Of a stretch of 64,000 bases of DNA, positions 16,863 to 26,871 are shown one piece after another. Each line of letters opens with the position of its first letter. The stretch's first letter is position 1. Source of the DNA: Lachnospiraceae bacterium (GTDB lineage: Bacteria > Bacillota > Clostridia > Lachnospirales > Lachnospiraceae). The notes under the pieces were generated by a model that was not told the DNA's origin, ran no database searches, and saw nothing but the letters and a program-made list of their open reading frames with translations. A program made the position numbers and the translations under genes. The stretch is taken from contig JAILGE010000006.1 of NCBI GenBank assembly GCA_024697065.1, forward strand, positions 50,638-114,637, read 5' to 3'.

Positions 16863-18005
16863 ATGATCATGAACAGAGAACAAAAGAAATATAAACCGGG
16901 GGACCGGATCGGAAAATACATACTCATGGAGGAACTGGCTTCCGGGGGACAGGGGGTGGTTTTTCTTGCTAAGGGAAAGGTTATACGGCAAAAATATGCT
17001 GTAAAGATCGTTTACGGCAGAAAGGGAGATGAAGGGAGAAGACGTTTGCGGGCTGAAGCGGGGATGCTGTCATCACTTTCGGACAGCAGGATACCTTACC
17101 TTGCGGACTTTATAGAGACGGATACGGCATCTGCACTTGTGATGGAATATGTGGAGGGAACCACCCTTACCACTTTCCTGCGCACTCATGCCCCTGTTAC
17201 GGAGGAGAGGGCGCTTGAATTACTGGAAGATGCCGCATCTGTAGTAGCATGGCTCCATTCCAGACAGCCGGCAGTGATCTTCAGGGATATAAAGCCGGAC
17301 AATTTTATGATGACGAGTGACGGAGAATTGCGGCTTATCGATCTGGGGTGTGCTCTTAGCGGATATGGGCAGGTCAAGGATGATGTTTCTTACGGAACCG
17401 TGGGATATGCGGCACCGGAACAGCTTGCCGGTAAGGCCGTGACTCCCGCATCGGATATTTATGCGCTCGGAGCTCTTTTTTCCTATATGGTGACGGGATC
17501 GGATCCGGTCATACCTCCCTTTAAACCGGCAGGTCCGGAGGAGTGCAGGTTTACAGTATCGGAGGGATCGCTGGATATCCTGAGACACAGTCTTGCTCCT
17601 TCACCTTTTGTCAGATACCAGAATGGAGAAGAGATGCTCGATAAGATAAAAAGGGTAAGGAGTGAGCTGGCCGGGAAGAACGCCGGACCGCTGTCACGTA
17701 GGATTTTATCTGTTCTTTACAGAGCTGCCATAGTGATATCCTGTCTGGACGTGGCTCTCTTCGACGCTCTTTTGCTTAAGGATTGGGTGGAGAGATTCTA
17801 TGATTATCCTTTGATATTTGAGTATATCCTGAAAAATATCTATCCGACACGATTTATTCCATGGCACATGGGGTTTATGATAACAGCTCTTCTTTTTATT
17901 CCGCTAAAGAAAGCGATCGGATATATCATCATGCGCAGGGAGCGTTATGTGGTCAGCAGGGACTGGGCGGTGCATTATACGTCGAAACAGGGCAGGGGAT
18001 TGTGA
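16863..18005 (+). CDS. Ser/Thr protein kinase with C-terminal membrane segments
   Basis: A 380-residue Hanks-type kinase. Visible elements are the glycine loop ASGGQGVVF, the ATP lysine in YAVKI (K48), the catalytic loop FRDIKPDN (the His of HRD is replaced by Phe), DLG in place of DFG (D160) and AAPEQL. The active residues Lys, Asp, Asn and Asp are all present, so it should be active. After the kinase domain there are two hydrophobic stretches (about 280-300 and 335-355) and a short basic tail; there are no PASTA repeats, so it is not a muropeptide-sensing PrkC. An ATG at 16869 is an equally good start. It likely acts with the preceding phosphatase. Confidence 0.92.
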   Translation: MIMNREQKKYKPGDRIGKYILMEELASGGQGVVFLAKGKVIRQKYAVKIVYGRKGDEGRRRLRAEAGMLSSLSDSRIPYLADFIETDTASALVMEYVEGTTLTTFLRTHAPVTEERALELLEDAASVVAWLHSRQPAVIFRDIKPDNFMMTSDGELRLIDLGCALSGYGQVKDDVSYGTVGYAAPEQLAGKAVTPASDIYALGALFSYMVTGSDPVIPPFKPAGPEECRFTVSEGSLDILRHSLAPSPFVRYQNGEEMLDKIKRVRSELAGKNAGPLSRRILSVLYRAAIVISCLDVALFDALLLKDWVERFYDYPLIFEYILKNIYPTRFIPWHMGFMITALLFIPLKKAIGYIIMRRERYVVSRDWAVHYTSKQGRGL

Positions 18006-18078
18006 GAAATGTATACAATTATTGTCAAGTCAAATTAAGCACTTCTTTTTCAATGATTTTTCATCATAATGCGTACTT

Positions 18079-18105
18079 CCTGCCGGCAGGAGCGAAAGGT
18101 ATAAT
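18079..18105 (+). promoter_or_regulatory. Promoter region of ispG with a 12-bp palindrome
   Basis: TATAAT at 18100-18105 is preceded by the perfect palindrome CCTGCCGGCAGG (18079-18090), which covers the -35 position and part of the spacer. A start near 18112 gives a short leader. The palindrome may be an operator; no known consensus is claimed. Confidence 0.5.
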
Positions 18106-18146
18106 ATCACTTGGTATGAATTACATTTGTGAAAGAAGGTATATAT

Positions 18147-19217
18147 ATGTTCAGAGATAAAACTAAAGTTATACATATCGGTGACCGTGTGATCGGAGGG
18201 GGTAATCCGATCCTTATCCAGTCAATGACCAATACACCTACGGAAGATGTAGAGGCAACTGTTGCCCAGATCCTTGAGCTGGAAGCCGAAGGGTGCGAGA
18301 TCATCCGCTGTACTGTTCCGACCAGGGCTGCGGCAGATGCGATACCCGAGATCAAGAAACAGATACATATCCCCCTCGTTGCGGATATTCATTTCGATCA
18401 CAGGATGGCTCTTGCTGCCATTGAAAACGGTGCGGACAAGATCAGGATAAATCCCGGAAATATCGGTGGGCCGGAAAAACTCCGTACTGTGGTTGCCGCT
18501 GCAAAGGAAAGAAATATCCCCATCAGAGTAGGTGTAAACTCAGGCTCGCTGGAGACAGATCTGGTTGATAAATACCATGGAGTCACAGCTGAAGGAATAG
18601 TGGAAAGTGCCCTTGATAAGGTGCATATGATAGAAGATGCGGGCTACGATAATATGGTCATCAGCATAAAGTCTTCGGACGTTATGATGTGTATCAAAGC
18701 TCATGAGCTTATAGCGGGAAAGACACCGTATCCTCTTCATGTGGGCATCACCGAGGCCGGTACACTCACCAGAGGAAATATCAAGAGCTCGGTAGGACTG
18801 GGCATCATTTTAAATCAGGGTATCGGTGATACCATAAGGGTATCTCTCACCGGAGCTCCCATAGAGGAAGTGCGTTCGGCAAAAGAGATACTTAAGTGTC
18901 TGGGACTTAGAAGAGGCGGGGTTGAAGTTGTCAGCTGTCCTACCTGCGGAAGGACCAAGATAGACCTTATCGGCCTTGCGGGACAGGTTGAGGAAATGGT
19001 CAGGGAAGTTACTAAGACGAAAAAGCTTGATGATATCAAGGTTGCTGTTATGGGCTGCGTTGTAAACGGCCCCGGAGAAGCTAAAGAAGCTGATCTCGGT
19101 GTCGCAGGCGGAGTGGGAGTTGGTCTTTTGATCAAGCACGGAGAGATAATAAAGACACTTCCGGAGGCAGAGCTTTTATCTGCACTTAGGTATGAGCTTG
19201 AGCACTGGGGAGAGTAA
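18147..19217 (+). CDS. ispG: 4-hydroxy-3-methylbut-2-en-1-yl diphosphate synthase
   Basis: Iron-sulfur enzyme of the MEP pathway reducing MEcPP to HMBPP. The TIM-barrel half carries QSMTNT and ADIHFD; the C-terminal half has the 4Fe-4S cysteines in SCPTCGR and MGCVVNGPGE. Bacterial short form, 356 residues. The frame is open to a GTG at 18129, but AGAAGG placed 7 bases before the ATG at 18147 selects that start. With dxr and uppS it groups isoprenoid and cell-wall lipid genes; polC follows after 8 bases. Confidence 0.96.
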   Translation: MFRDKTKVIHIGDRVIGGGNPILIQSMTNTPTEDVEATVAQILELEAEGCEIIRCTVPTRAAADAIPEIKKQIHIPLVADIHFDHRMALAAIENGADKIRINPGNIGGPEKLRTVVAAAKERNIPIRVGVNSGSLETDLVDKYHGVTAEGIVESALDKVHMIEDAGYDNMVISIKSSDVMMCIKAHELIAGKTPYPLHVGITEAGTLTRGNIKSSVGLGIILNQGIGDTIRVSLTGAPIEEVRSAKEILKCLGLRRGGVEVVSCPTCGRTKIDLIGLAGQVEEMVREVTKTKKLDDIKVAVMGCVVNGPGEAKEADLGVAGGVGVGLLIKHGEIIKTLPEAELLSALRYELEHWGE

Positions 19218-19225
19218 CCGGAATA

Positions 19226-22200
19226 ATGGACAGAAAATTCTCTGAAGTATTTGGAGACCTGGGACTCAGAAAAGATATCAGCGATTTCTTTTCCGATGTT
19301 ACGGTCTCCAGGGTCTCTAAGGTTTCCGCCAGGAAGCTGCTTAGAGTATATATCACTTATGACAGGATGATAATGAAGGACCGTGTCATCGCCCTTGAGG
19401 CGGAGCTCTCCCGTGTTTTATGCAATGACGGGGACTGGCAGGTACAGGTCTGTGAGGATTATCATCTCTCATCTCAATACAGTACCGAGTATGTAGTAGA
19501 CAACTACTATCCTTCGGTATTGATGGAGATAGATCGTCATGACAAGATGATACATACGGTTTTGCGCAATTGCAAACCGGAAGTGAAGGATGGCAGGCTT
19601 ATCGTTTCACTTCCGGATACTTTTGTTGCGCACAAAAGAGAAGAAGAAATCTGCAGTATCTTCAGTGATGTCTTCCAGAACAGATTTCATCTGCCGCTCG
19701 AGCCGGAGGTCAGATATGTGGAGGCAAAAGAAAGCCTCTATCACATAGAGAATGAGAAACGCGTTCAAAACGAAGTGGCTTCCATAGCAAGCCGTGTAAT
19801 GGAAGCTGAAGAACAAAAAACACTTGAGGCAAAAGAGGAAGAAACGGAGGCTAAGGAAGATGCTTCCAATCCGTTCCTTACTGTTTCGGACGGCAGGAAT
19901 AACGAGAAGAAAGCCGATGCGGCTTCGGATAAGCCGGAGAAAAAAGATGCTGATACGGCGCCTGCGCCTGCTGAAAAAGGAACGAAACCCTTGACTCCCG
20001 CAAAGAAAGATTCTTCGGATAAGCCAAAGGAAAAATCTTTTGGTAAAAAGCAGGATTTCTCTTCTTCGAAAGAAGGAAGAGAAGGCAGAGGCGGAAGAGG
20101 CAGAACTCTTAAGATGAGTGATAATCCCGATGTTATCTACGGAAGGGATTTCGAAGGCGAGACCATGACCATGGAATCCATCTTAGGTGAGACTCCGGAT
20201 GCTATCATCCGTGGTGAGATCATCGCCATAGAGAGTTTTGATTCCAAGAACGGGTATAAGATCACCAAGGTTACAGCTACTGACTATACGGATACGATGA
20301 GATTTAAGGTGATACTGCCGGTAGAGCTTGGAAACGAACTGCTGCAGACTCTGAAGCAGGGTATCTTCGTAACCGTAAAGGGACTTGCTCAATATGACAA
20401 CTTCGATAAAGAGGTTGAAGTGGGCAATATCGTAGGTATCAAAAAGATAAGCGACTTCAGAAACAAACGTGCCGACTTCAATGAGTTCAAGAGGGTCGAG
20501 CTTCATGCTCATACCAAGATGAGCGAAGACGGTTGTCTGGATATTGCTAATCTGATCAAGACTGCCGCGGCATTCGGCCATAAGGCGGTTGCCGTTACGG
20601 ATACCGGAACAGTACAGGCATTCCCGGATGCTGCAATAGAACAGAGCAAGATAAAATACGGCGATGATGTTCTGCCTGATGATAAGCTTAAGATCATTTA
20701 CGGTCTTGAAGCCTATATCGTGGATGATACGATCTCTGCGGTTGTTAATGAGAGAGGGCAGAGCTTACAGGATACCTTTGTTGTATTTGATATAGAGACC
20801 ACAGGTTTTGTTCCTACCAAGAATAAGATAATCGAGATCGGTGCCGTCAAGGTTACAGCTGGTGAGATTGTTGACAGATTCTCCGAATTTGTTAATCCCG
20901 AGATACCCATTCCCATGGAGATCACGGACCTTACAAGCATCAAGGACAGCGATGTGATGGGTGCCGATACGATAGAGGAGATCCTCCCCAGGTTTTTGGA
21001 ATTCTGCAAGGGCAGTGTACTTGTAGCACACAATGCCAAGTTCGATACTTCCTTTATCCGTTACAATGCAGAGAAACTGGGGCTTGAATATGATTTTACA
21101 CATACGGATACCATTGAGATCGCAAGACTTGTGATGCCAAGACAAAAGACTTATCAGCTTCACAAACTTGCCGAAGCACTTAAGGTTCAGACACTCCATC
21201 ATCACAGAGCCGTGGATGATGCGGAGATGACGGCAGGCATATTTATCAAAGAGATAGCTCTCCTTGCAGAGAAGCAGGTGACCACGCTTGCGGAATTAAA
21301 CAGGCTTGGCGGTCTTACGGATGATAAGCTTGCGGATATGCATGCTTCACGTGCAGTGATACTTGCAAAGAATGAAGTAGGTAGACGAAATCTCTACAGA
21401 CTGGTATCAATGTCTCATCTGAGATTTCTCGCAAGAGCTGTACCCAAGATACCCAAGAGTATGCTGGACAGCTTAAGAGAAGGTCTTATAGTCGGAAGCG
21501 GAAGCACTGACGGTGAATTGTTCCAGGCACTTATCAATGAAAGACCGAGTGCGGATATATCCCGTATTGTGGATTATTATGATTATCTGGAGATCTTCCC
21601 CGCGGGAAATGCACAATATATCATCGATGATGACAAGATGCCGTCGGTAGATTCGATCCGGGATGTCAGGGACTTCATGAAGAGGATCGTTGACCTTGGA
21701 GAGGAACATGGCAAGATAGTATGCGCCGCAGGTGATGTTCACTACCTCAATGAAGAGGATTCGATATATCGCACCATTGTGGCAGCAGGCAAGAAGAATG
21801 TCAGGATAAGGGATCTGTCCGATACCATGTATTTTCATACCACACAGGAGATGCTGGATGAGTTCTCCTATCTGGGTTCCGACAAAGCTATGGAGACGGT
21901 CATCCTCAATACCAACAAGATCGCTGATATGTGCGATCCCATTGCACCGGTAAGACCTGATAAGTGTCCGCCGGTCATCGAGGATTCGGATAAGACACTC
22001 AGACGTATCTGTTATGATAAAGCTCATTCCATGTATGGAGAAGAGCTTCCGCCTATAGTATCGGAGAGACTTGAAAGAGAACTCAAGTCCATTATAGGTA
22101 ACGGATATGCCGTTATGTATATCATCGCTCAGAAGTTGGTATGGAAGTCTGTTGAGGACGGTTATCTCGTTGGTTCCAGAGGATCCGTTGGTTCTTCCTT

Positions 22201-23896
22201 TGTAGCGACAATGGCAGGTATCACTGAGGTTAATCCTCTGGCGCCGCATTATTACTGCGGCAAATGCAGATATTCGGATTTTGATTCGCCTGAACTTAAG
22301 GAATATGCCGGACGCTCGGGCTTTGACATGCCGGATAAGATCTGCCCTGTTTGCGGAGAGAAGCTTATCAAGGACGGCTTTGATATTCCTTTTGAGACTT
22401 TCCTAGGATTTAAGGGAGACAAGGAACCGGATATCGACCTTAACTTCTCCAGTGAATATCAGTCTAAGGCTCATAAATATACGGAGGTTATCTTCGGATA
22501 CGGACAGACGTATCGTGCAGGAACCGTAGGTACGCTTGCGGATAAGACAGCGTACGGTTATGTTAAGCATTTTTTTGAGGACAGGGGAATAACCAAGAGA
22601 AGTGCAGAGCTGGACCGCCTCTCTAAGGGCGTTATGGGTGTGCGTAACAGTACGGGACAGCATCCGGGCGGAATAGTAGTTTTGCCGGTGGGAGAGGATA
22701 TCAATTCCTTTACACCAACACAGCATCCCGCGGACGATATGGAATCGCCGATCATAACAACGCATTTTGATTATCATAAGATCGAGCAGAACCTTTTGAA
22801 GCTGGATATTCTGGGACATGATGATCCCACAATGATCAGGATGCTTCAGGATCTGACAGACAGGGATCCTTTAACTATCCCACTTGATGATCCGGAGGTT
22901 ATGGAACTCTTTAAGAGCACAAAGCCCCTGGGGATCACTCCCGAAGATATAGGCGGTACGAAGCTGGGAACCCTTGGTATTCCGGAGTTCGGTACGGACT
23001 TCGCCATGCAGATGCTTATAGATACCAATCCCCAGGCCTTTTCGGATCTGGTACGTATCGCGGGACTTTCTCACGGAACCGATGTATGGCTTGGCAATGC
23101 GGAGACGCTCATTAAGAACGGAACAGCTACGATATCTACCGCTATCTGTACCAGAGATGATATAATGACTTATCTGATCGGAAAGGGATTAGAGCCCGAG
23201 GAATCCTTCAAGATCATGGAGAATGTCCGTAAGGGTAAGGTTGCAAAAGGCAAGGCGGATAAATGGCCGGAGTGGAAAGCGGATATGATCGCGCATGATG
23301 TACCGGACTGGTATGTCTGGTCCTGCGAGAAGATCCAGTATATGTTCCCCAAGGCCCATGCAGCTGCTTATGTCATGATGGCATGGCGTGTGGCTTATTA
23401 TAAGATAAATTATCCTGCTCAGTATTATGCGGCTTTCTTCTCCATCAGATCCAAGGCTTTTGATTATGAGCAGATGTGTCAGGGAAAACAGCATCTTGAA
23501 TATTGCATGGAGGAAGTGACCAAGAGGCTTGATTCAAAAGAATCATCGCCCAAGGATAAGGACAGCCTCCGTGATATGAGACTGGTTCAGGAGATGTATG
23601 CCCGTGGTATAGAATTTACAAAGATAGATCTGTATCAGTCCAAAGCAACGGCTTTCAGGGTAATGGACGACGGCAGGATAATGCCTGCTTTTGTGGCGAT
23701 AGACGGTCTGGGTGATACCAATGCGATCCAGATAGAAGATGCGGCAAGAAGAGGTGTGTTTACCAGTAAGGAAGACTTCAGACAGCGGACCAAGACATCT
23801 CAGACTACCATTGAAAAGATGACGGAACTCCACATTCTTGACGGACTTCCCGATTCAAATCAGATCTCTATTTTTGACCTTTTGGGAAAAGGTTAA
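19226..23896 (+). CDS. polC: DNA polymerase III alpha subunit, PolC type
   Basis: Replicative polymerase with built-in proofreading, characteristic of Firmicutes. Order: N-terminal domains (about 1-200); a charged low-complexity linker (about 205-295, ending in a Gly/Arg-rich patch); OB fold (about 325-410); PHP domain starting at VELHAHTKMSEDG; exonuclease inserted in PHP with VFDIETTGF, HNAKFDTSF and HHRAVDDAEMT; then a zinc-binding YCGKC/CPVCG pair and the polymerase domain with PDIDLNFS and RAGTVGTLADKTA. At 1556 residues it is longer than the roughly 1440 of Bacillus, mainly because of the linker. The ATG lies 8 bases beyond ispG. Confidence 0.97.
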   Translation: MDRKFSEVFGDLGLRKDISDFFSDVTVSRVSKVSARKLLRVYITYDRMIMKDRVIALEAELSRVLCNDGDWQVQVCEDYHLSSQYSTEYVVDNYYPSVLMEIDRHDKMIHTVLRNCKPEVKDGRLIVSLPDTFVAHKREEEICSIFSDVFQNRFHLPLEPEVRYVEAKESLYHIENEKRVQNEVASIASRVMEAEEQKTLEAKEEETEAKEDASNPFLTVSDGRNNEKKADAASDKPEKKDADTAPAPAEKGTKPLTPAKKDSSDKPKEKSFGKKQDFSSSKEGREGRGGRGRTLKMSDNPDVIYGRDFEGETMTMESILGETPDAIIRGEIIAIESFDSKNGYKITKVTATDYTDTMRFKVILPVELGNELLQTLKQGIFVTVKGLAQYDNFDKEVEVGNIVGIKKISDFRNKRADFNEFKRVELHAHTKMSEDGCLDIANLIKTAAAFGHKAVAVTDTGTVQAFPDAAIEQSKIKYGDDVLPDDKLKIIYGLEAYIVDDTISAVVNERGQSLQDTFVVFDIETTGFVPTKNKIIEIGAVKVTAGEIVDRFSEFVNPEIPIPMEITDLTSIKDSDVMGADTIEEILPRFLEFCKGSVLVAHNAKFDTSFIRYNAEKLGLEYDFTHTDTIEIARLVMPRQKTYQLHKLAEALKVQTLHHHRAVDDAEMTAGIFIKEIALLAEKQVTTLAELNRLGGLTDDKLADMHASRAVILAKNEVGRRNLYRLVSMSHLRFLARAVPKIPKSMLDSLREGLIVGSGSTDGELFQALINERPSADISRIVDYYDYLEIFPAGNAQYIIDDDKMPSVDSIRDVRDFMKRIVDLGEEHGKIVCAAGDVHYLNEEDSIYRTIVAAGKKNVRIRDLSDTMYFHTTQEMLDEFSYLGSDKAMETVILNTNKIADMCDPIAPVRPDKCPPVIEDSDKTLRRICYDKAHSMYGEELPPIVSERLERELKSIIGNGYAVMYIIAQKLVWKSVEDGYLVGSRGSVGSSFVATMAGITEVNPLAPHYYCGKCRYSDFDSPELKEYAGRSGFDMPDKICPVCGEKLIKDGFDIPFETFLGFKGDKEPDIDLNFSSEYQSKAHKYTEVIFGYGQTYRAGTVGTLADKTAYGYVKHFFEDRGITKRSAELDRLSKGVMGVRNSTGQHPGGIVVLPVGEDINSFTPTQHPADDMESPIITTHFDYHKIEQNLLKLDILGHDDPTMIRMLQDLTDRDPLTIPLDDPEVMELFKSTKPLGITPEDIGGTKLGTLGIPEFGTDFAMQMLIDTNPQAFSDLVRIAGLSHGTDVWLGNAETLIKNGTATISTAICTRDDIMTYLIGKGLEPEESFKIMENVRKGKVAKGKADKWPEWKADMIAHDVPDWYVWSCEKIQYMFPKAHAAAYVMMAWRVAYYKINYPAQYYAAFFSIRSKAFDYEQMCQGKQHLEYCMEEVTKRLDSKESSPKDKDSLRDMRLVQEMYARGIEFTKIDLYQSKATAFRVMDDGRIMPAFVAIDGLGDTNAIQIEDAARRGVFTSKEDFRQRTKTSQTTIEKMTELHILDGLPDSNQISIFDLLGKG

Positions 23897-23942
23897 AGAT
23901 GATATAAAAATATAAAAGGATGGTCTTCATGGAGGTAAGAGA

Positions 23943-25883
23943 ATGAAGTGCTCAAAATGTGGAAGAGAACTTGCACCGGATGAAAAGTTCTGCGGAGGCT
24001 GCGGTACCATCGTTGGCGGGACGGCGGAAGTACAGACGGCAGATACTTCAAATCAGGCAGTTACAACTTCCGGATCAGTAACTGTTCAGGCAGAGAATCC
24101 GGGAACGGAATCTGTTGCAACGGAAAATGTTGCAACAGCAGAGAATGCAGCTTTGACCTTTGGCTCGACGGGTACCTATATACCTGCGGGATCCTCAGGG
24201 GAGGGCTTCAGTTATACTCCGCCCAGAGAGCCGGAGAATAAGCCCAAAGAACCTGCAAAGAAGAGAAAGATCGGAGGGCTTATCGCTATTCTTGCGGTAT
24301 CGGTTGTTGTTATCGCAGGTGTAGCCACAGCTGTATTTGCAAAAGACTCGATAATGAGACTTATCAAGTCACCCGAGGATTATACGAAATATGTGTTAAG
24401 GAACAATCTCATCGGGAACAAAGCTTTATCGGAAATCTATAATTCAGCGAGTTCGGGCAAGGGCTATAACAAGTCAACCGTCAAGTATTACATGAATGCA
24501 TCGGATGATGCGCTTGATGATCTTTATACTGCGCTTGAGGCGGATGATGTTGATATCGACAGAGATGAGCTTGAATTTGCCAGGGAGATAGCACTTACGC
24601 TCGATACCCAGGCTGATAACGGTAAGTTTAGTATTGGAACGGATATCGTGCTGGGCGGGAAGAGCGCCGTGACAGCTGATGTCATCTATGACACAGACGG
24701 AGAAGAGATCTATTTCAGAAGCAAGGAACTGAATGAAGATTACGCATACTATGTTTTTCAGGGTGGCCAGAGGAATTATACAGAACAGGAAATCCAGCAG
24801 ATGCTTTCCCTGATCTCTCTTTACAATGAAGACCTTCCTACGGCACAGGATATGTCTAAATATTGGGATAAATATATGGGCATAGCCATAGATCAGATCG
24901 ACGATGTTGATGAATCAAGAGAAACGATGACAGCCGGGGATATATCCCAGAAGATGACGGTTCTTGAGATCAAGATCGATGATAAGCTTTCAAAGGCGAT
25001 CGCTGTTGAGATACTTGGTGAGCTTAAGGAGGATGATGAATTCAAGGAACTCATCGTGAAATCGGCAAGAACCTATGAGCCGGTTCTCTCAACCGGCGTC
25101 TATAGTAGTTATATAGATATGGATGATATTGAAGACGAACTGGATGACTGGCTTGATGATGCTTATAAGGAAGCCAAGAATATAAAATTCAAGGACAAAG
25201 CGACTCTGGAACTGTATGTATCTGACAGAGGAAAGATACAGGGCTTAAGATTTGCACTTGATGATGATGAATTCTATTCTCTTTATACGCAAAAGTTCGG
25301 TAAGTTCGGTTCTGAATTAAGGCTTACGGAGGATGATGACGAAGTATTGAAAGTTGTTGGAAACGGCAAGGTATCCTTCGGAAAGATAGTAGGAACATTT
25401 GATGTGGAAATGCCTGAGGAAGATGTCGAATTTACGCTGGGCGTAGAGGGATTCAATATCAAGCAGATGGCAGCAGGCAATGTTTCCGGTACTGTGACTC
25501 TTGATCTGGGACAGTTTTCCAAGGAACTTAAGCAGCTGGATAAAGAGGAAAATGCCGGCGGCGTGATCAAAAAACTTGCGGATTACACATTAAGTCTCAG
25601 TATCTCGTCAAGCAGCAAGAGTGCAGATGTTAAGTATGCGCTGAACAAGGATAAGGAAGAATATCTTTCTGCAGGCTATTCGGTAACCATGAGTAACGGT
25701 GACTCAATAAGTATTCCTTCCGGAAAGGGATCTGTTCAGATCGAGAGCGAGGATGATTTTATCGAATATCTGAAGGATTGTGATTTTGACGGATGGGCTG
25801 ATAATCTGGAGGATTGCGGTCTGCCTGAAGAGGCAACGGATGCTGTAGGCGAGGTTTCCGATCTGTTGGATCAGTATTACTGA
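23943..25883 (+). CDS. Zinc-ribbon, single-pass membrane protein of unknown function
   Basis: A 646-residue protein starting with a zinc ribbon (CSKCG...CGGCG), then a Thr/Ser/Ala/Glu-rich linker to about residue 100, a basic KKRK stop, one membrane segment (about 113-135) and a large acidic extracytoplasmic region of about 500 residues rich in Asp, Glu and Lys. Such zinc ribbon-linker-TM-exodomain proteins are common in Lachnospiraceae, but no enzymatic motif is visible. The ribosome site ATGGAGGTAAG fixes the ATG. It follows polC by 46 bases and is closed by a strong terminator, so it may be the last gene of the cluster. Confidence 0.85.
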   Translation: MKCSKCGRELAPDEKFCGGCGTIVGGTAEVQTADTSNQAVTTSGSVTVQAENPGTESVATENVATAENAALTFGSTGTYIPAGSSGEGFSYTPPREPENKPKEPAKKRKIGGLIAILAVSVVVIAGVATAVFAKDSIMRLIKSPEDYTKYVLRNNLIGNKALSEIYNSASSGKGYNKSTVKYYMNASDDALDDLYTALEADDVDIDRDELEFAREIALTLDTQADNGKFSIGTDIVLGGKSAVTADVIYDTDGEEIYFRSKELNEDYAYYVFQGGQRNYTEQEIQQMLSLISLYNEDLPTAQDMSKYWDKYMGIAIDQIDDVDESRETMTAGDISQKMTVLEIKIDDKLSKAIAVEILGELKEDDEFKELIVKSARTYEPVLSTGVYSSYIDMDDIEDELDDWLDDAYKEAKNIKFKDKATLELYVSDRGKIQGLRFALDDDEFYSLYTQKFGKFGSELRLTEDDDEVLKVVGNGKVSFGKIVGTFDVEMPEEDVEFTLGVEGFNIKQMAAGNVSGTVTLDLGQFSKELKQLDKEENAGGVIKKLADYTLSLSISSSSKSADVKYALNKDKEEYLSAGYSVTMSNGDSISIPSGKGSVQIESEDDFIEYLKDCDFDGWADNLEDCGLPEEATDAVGEVSDLLDQYY

Positions 25884-25896
25884 TATTTACATGAGG

Positions 25897-25938
25897 AAAG
25901 CCGTATCGTGCATTTTCCGGTGCATGATACGGCTTTAT
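25897..25938 (+). terminator. Intrinsic terminator after the zinc-ribbon gene
   Basis: AAAGCCGTATC with TGCA extension pairs with TGCA and GATACGGCTTT, loop TTTTCCGG. Long and nearly perfect. Confidence 0.85.
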
Positions 25939-25959
25939 TAAAAATAATCAAAAAAGTCC

Positions 25960-25988
25960 TTGCATTTTAAAACGGGTTGTAGTAAGAT
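25960..25988 (+). promoter_or_regulatory. Promoter of the tRNA-Glu gene
   Basis: TTGCAT (25960-25965), a 17-base spacer and TAAGAT (25983-25988), placing the start about 15 bases before the mature tRNA. Confidence 0.7.
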
Positions 25989-26008
25989 AAACGAGTTGAG
26001 TTAAGCAT

Positions 26009-26080
26009 GGCTCGTTGGTCAAGAGGTTAAGACGCTGCCCTCTCACGGCAGAATCAGCGGTTCGATTCCGCTACGAGCTG
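26009..26080 (+). tRNA. tRNA-Glu (anticodon CTC)
   Basis: A 72-base cloverleaf. Acceptor GGCTCGT pairs with ACGAGCT (the first pair is G-U), followed by discriminator G. Anticodon stem CTGCC/GGCAG encloses loop CTCTCAC with anticodon CTC at 26042-26044, reading GAG codons. The T arm is AGCGG-TTCGATT-CCGCT. CCA is not encoded. Own promoter upstream and terminator downstream make it a single-gene unit. Confidence 0.95.
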
Positions 26081-26090
26081 TAAAAATAAA

Positions 26091-26128
26091 AACCGAAAGT
26101 CTTATAAACAAGGCTCTCGGTTTTTTTT
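26091..26128 (+). terminator. Intrinsic terminator of tRNA-Glu
   Basis: AACCGAAAGTCTT pairs imperfectly with AAGGCTCTCGGTT around ATAAAC and is followed by eight T. Confidence 0.85.
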
Positions 26129-26158
26129 GTTAAAAGGACCGTCAGTTGTTGAGGAATA

Positions 26159-26773
26159 ATGGGTAAAAAACTTATAGAAAAATATATCAGGGTAAGGGCA
26201 GGATTCATGATCTTTGGCGGTATCGCGCTGAGTATCGTTATGGGTGCGATCCTGTATTTTTTGATCCGAAGCGGTTCCTATGGTATTAAGTTATGTATAA
26301 TTCTTGAAACACTTATCCTGGCAGGGGCCCTGATCATGTTCCTGGGCATCAGACAATCGGTGGATCCCTTCAGTGCAGATGAAGTGAGACGTAATCCCGA
26401 GATCTTTGATCAGGCGGAAGAACTCTTCGGACATGAGATATATAAAGATGAGTTTATCGCAATGTCGGAGCGTGTTATCGGAAGCTCAGAACGTAAATTG
26501 CAGATGGCATATAAGGATGAAGTCTTACTGATATATGTCTTTACTCAGAAAGTTAACGGTATGACCCAGTCAAAACTTCTCAAACTGGAAACCGTTGCAG
26601 GGACCATAAATATCGATATCATGGGCGAAAGGCCAGAGAAGGTTGATGAGCTGATCCGTCGTATCAGCGTAAACTGCCCTTATGCAAAAGCCGGAAATAC
26701 ACCGGAGAATATCGAATATCTTAATTATGCCCGCGAGAGATGGAAGAAAAACCGACGGATCGGTAATGCATAA
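26159..26773 (+). CDS. Small membrane protein of unknown function
   Basis: A 204-residue protein with two membrane segments near the N-terminus (about residues 14-36 and 42-63) and a soluble C-terminal region ending in a basic RERWKKNRR stretch. Nothing catalytic is visible and I do not recognise the family. The topology suggests an inside-facing C-terminal domain, by the basic residues flanking the membrane segments. GAGG precedes the ATG. It stands alone between the tRNA and the MarR gene. Confidence 0.7.
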   Translation: MGKKLIEKYIRVRAGFMIFGGIALSIVMGAILYFLIRSGSYGIKLCIILETLILAGALIMFLGIRQSVDPFSADEVRRNPEIFDQAEELFGHEIYKDEFIAMSERVIGSSERKLQMAYKDEVLLIYVFTQKVNGMTQSKLLKLETVAGTINIDIMGERPEKVDELIRRISVNCPYAKAGNTPENIEYLNYARERWKKNRRIGNA

Positions 26774-26871
26774 CAGGGCATTTTGTATAGTTAAAAAGGC
26801 TTAATTTATTACCATTTTTAAGCGTTTTATGATACAATCAATATTGGGTTTGTCACCCGCGAGTTTCCCGG

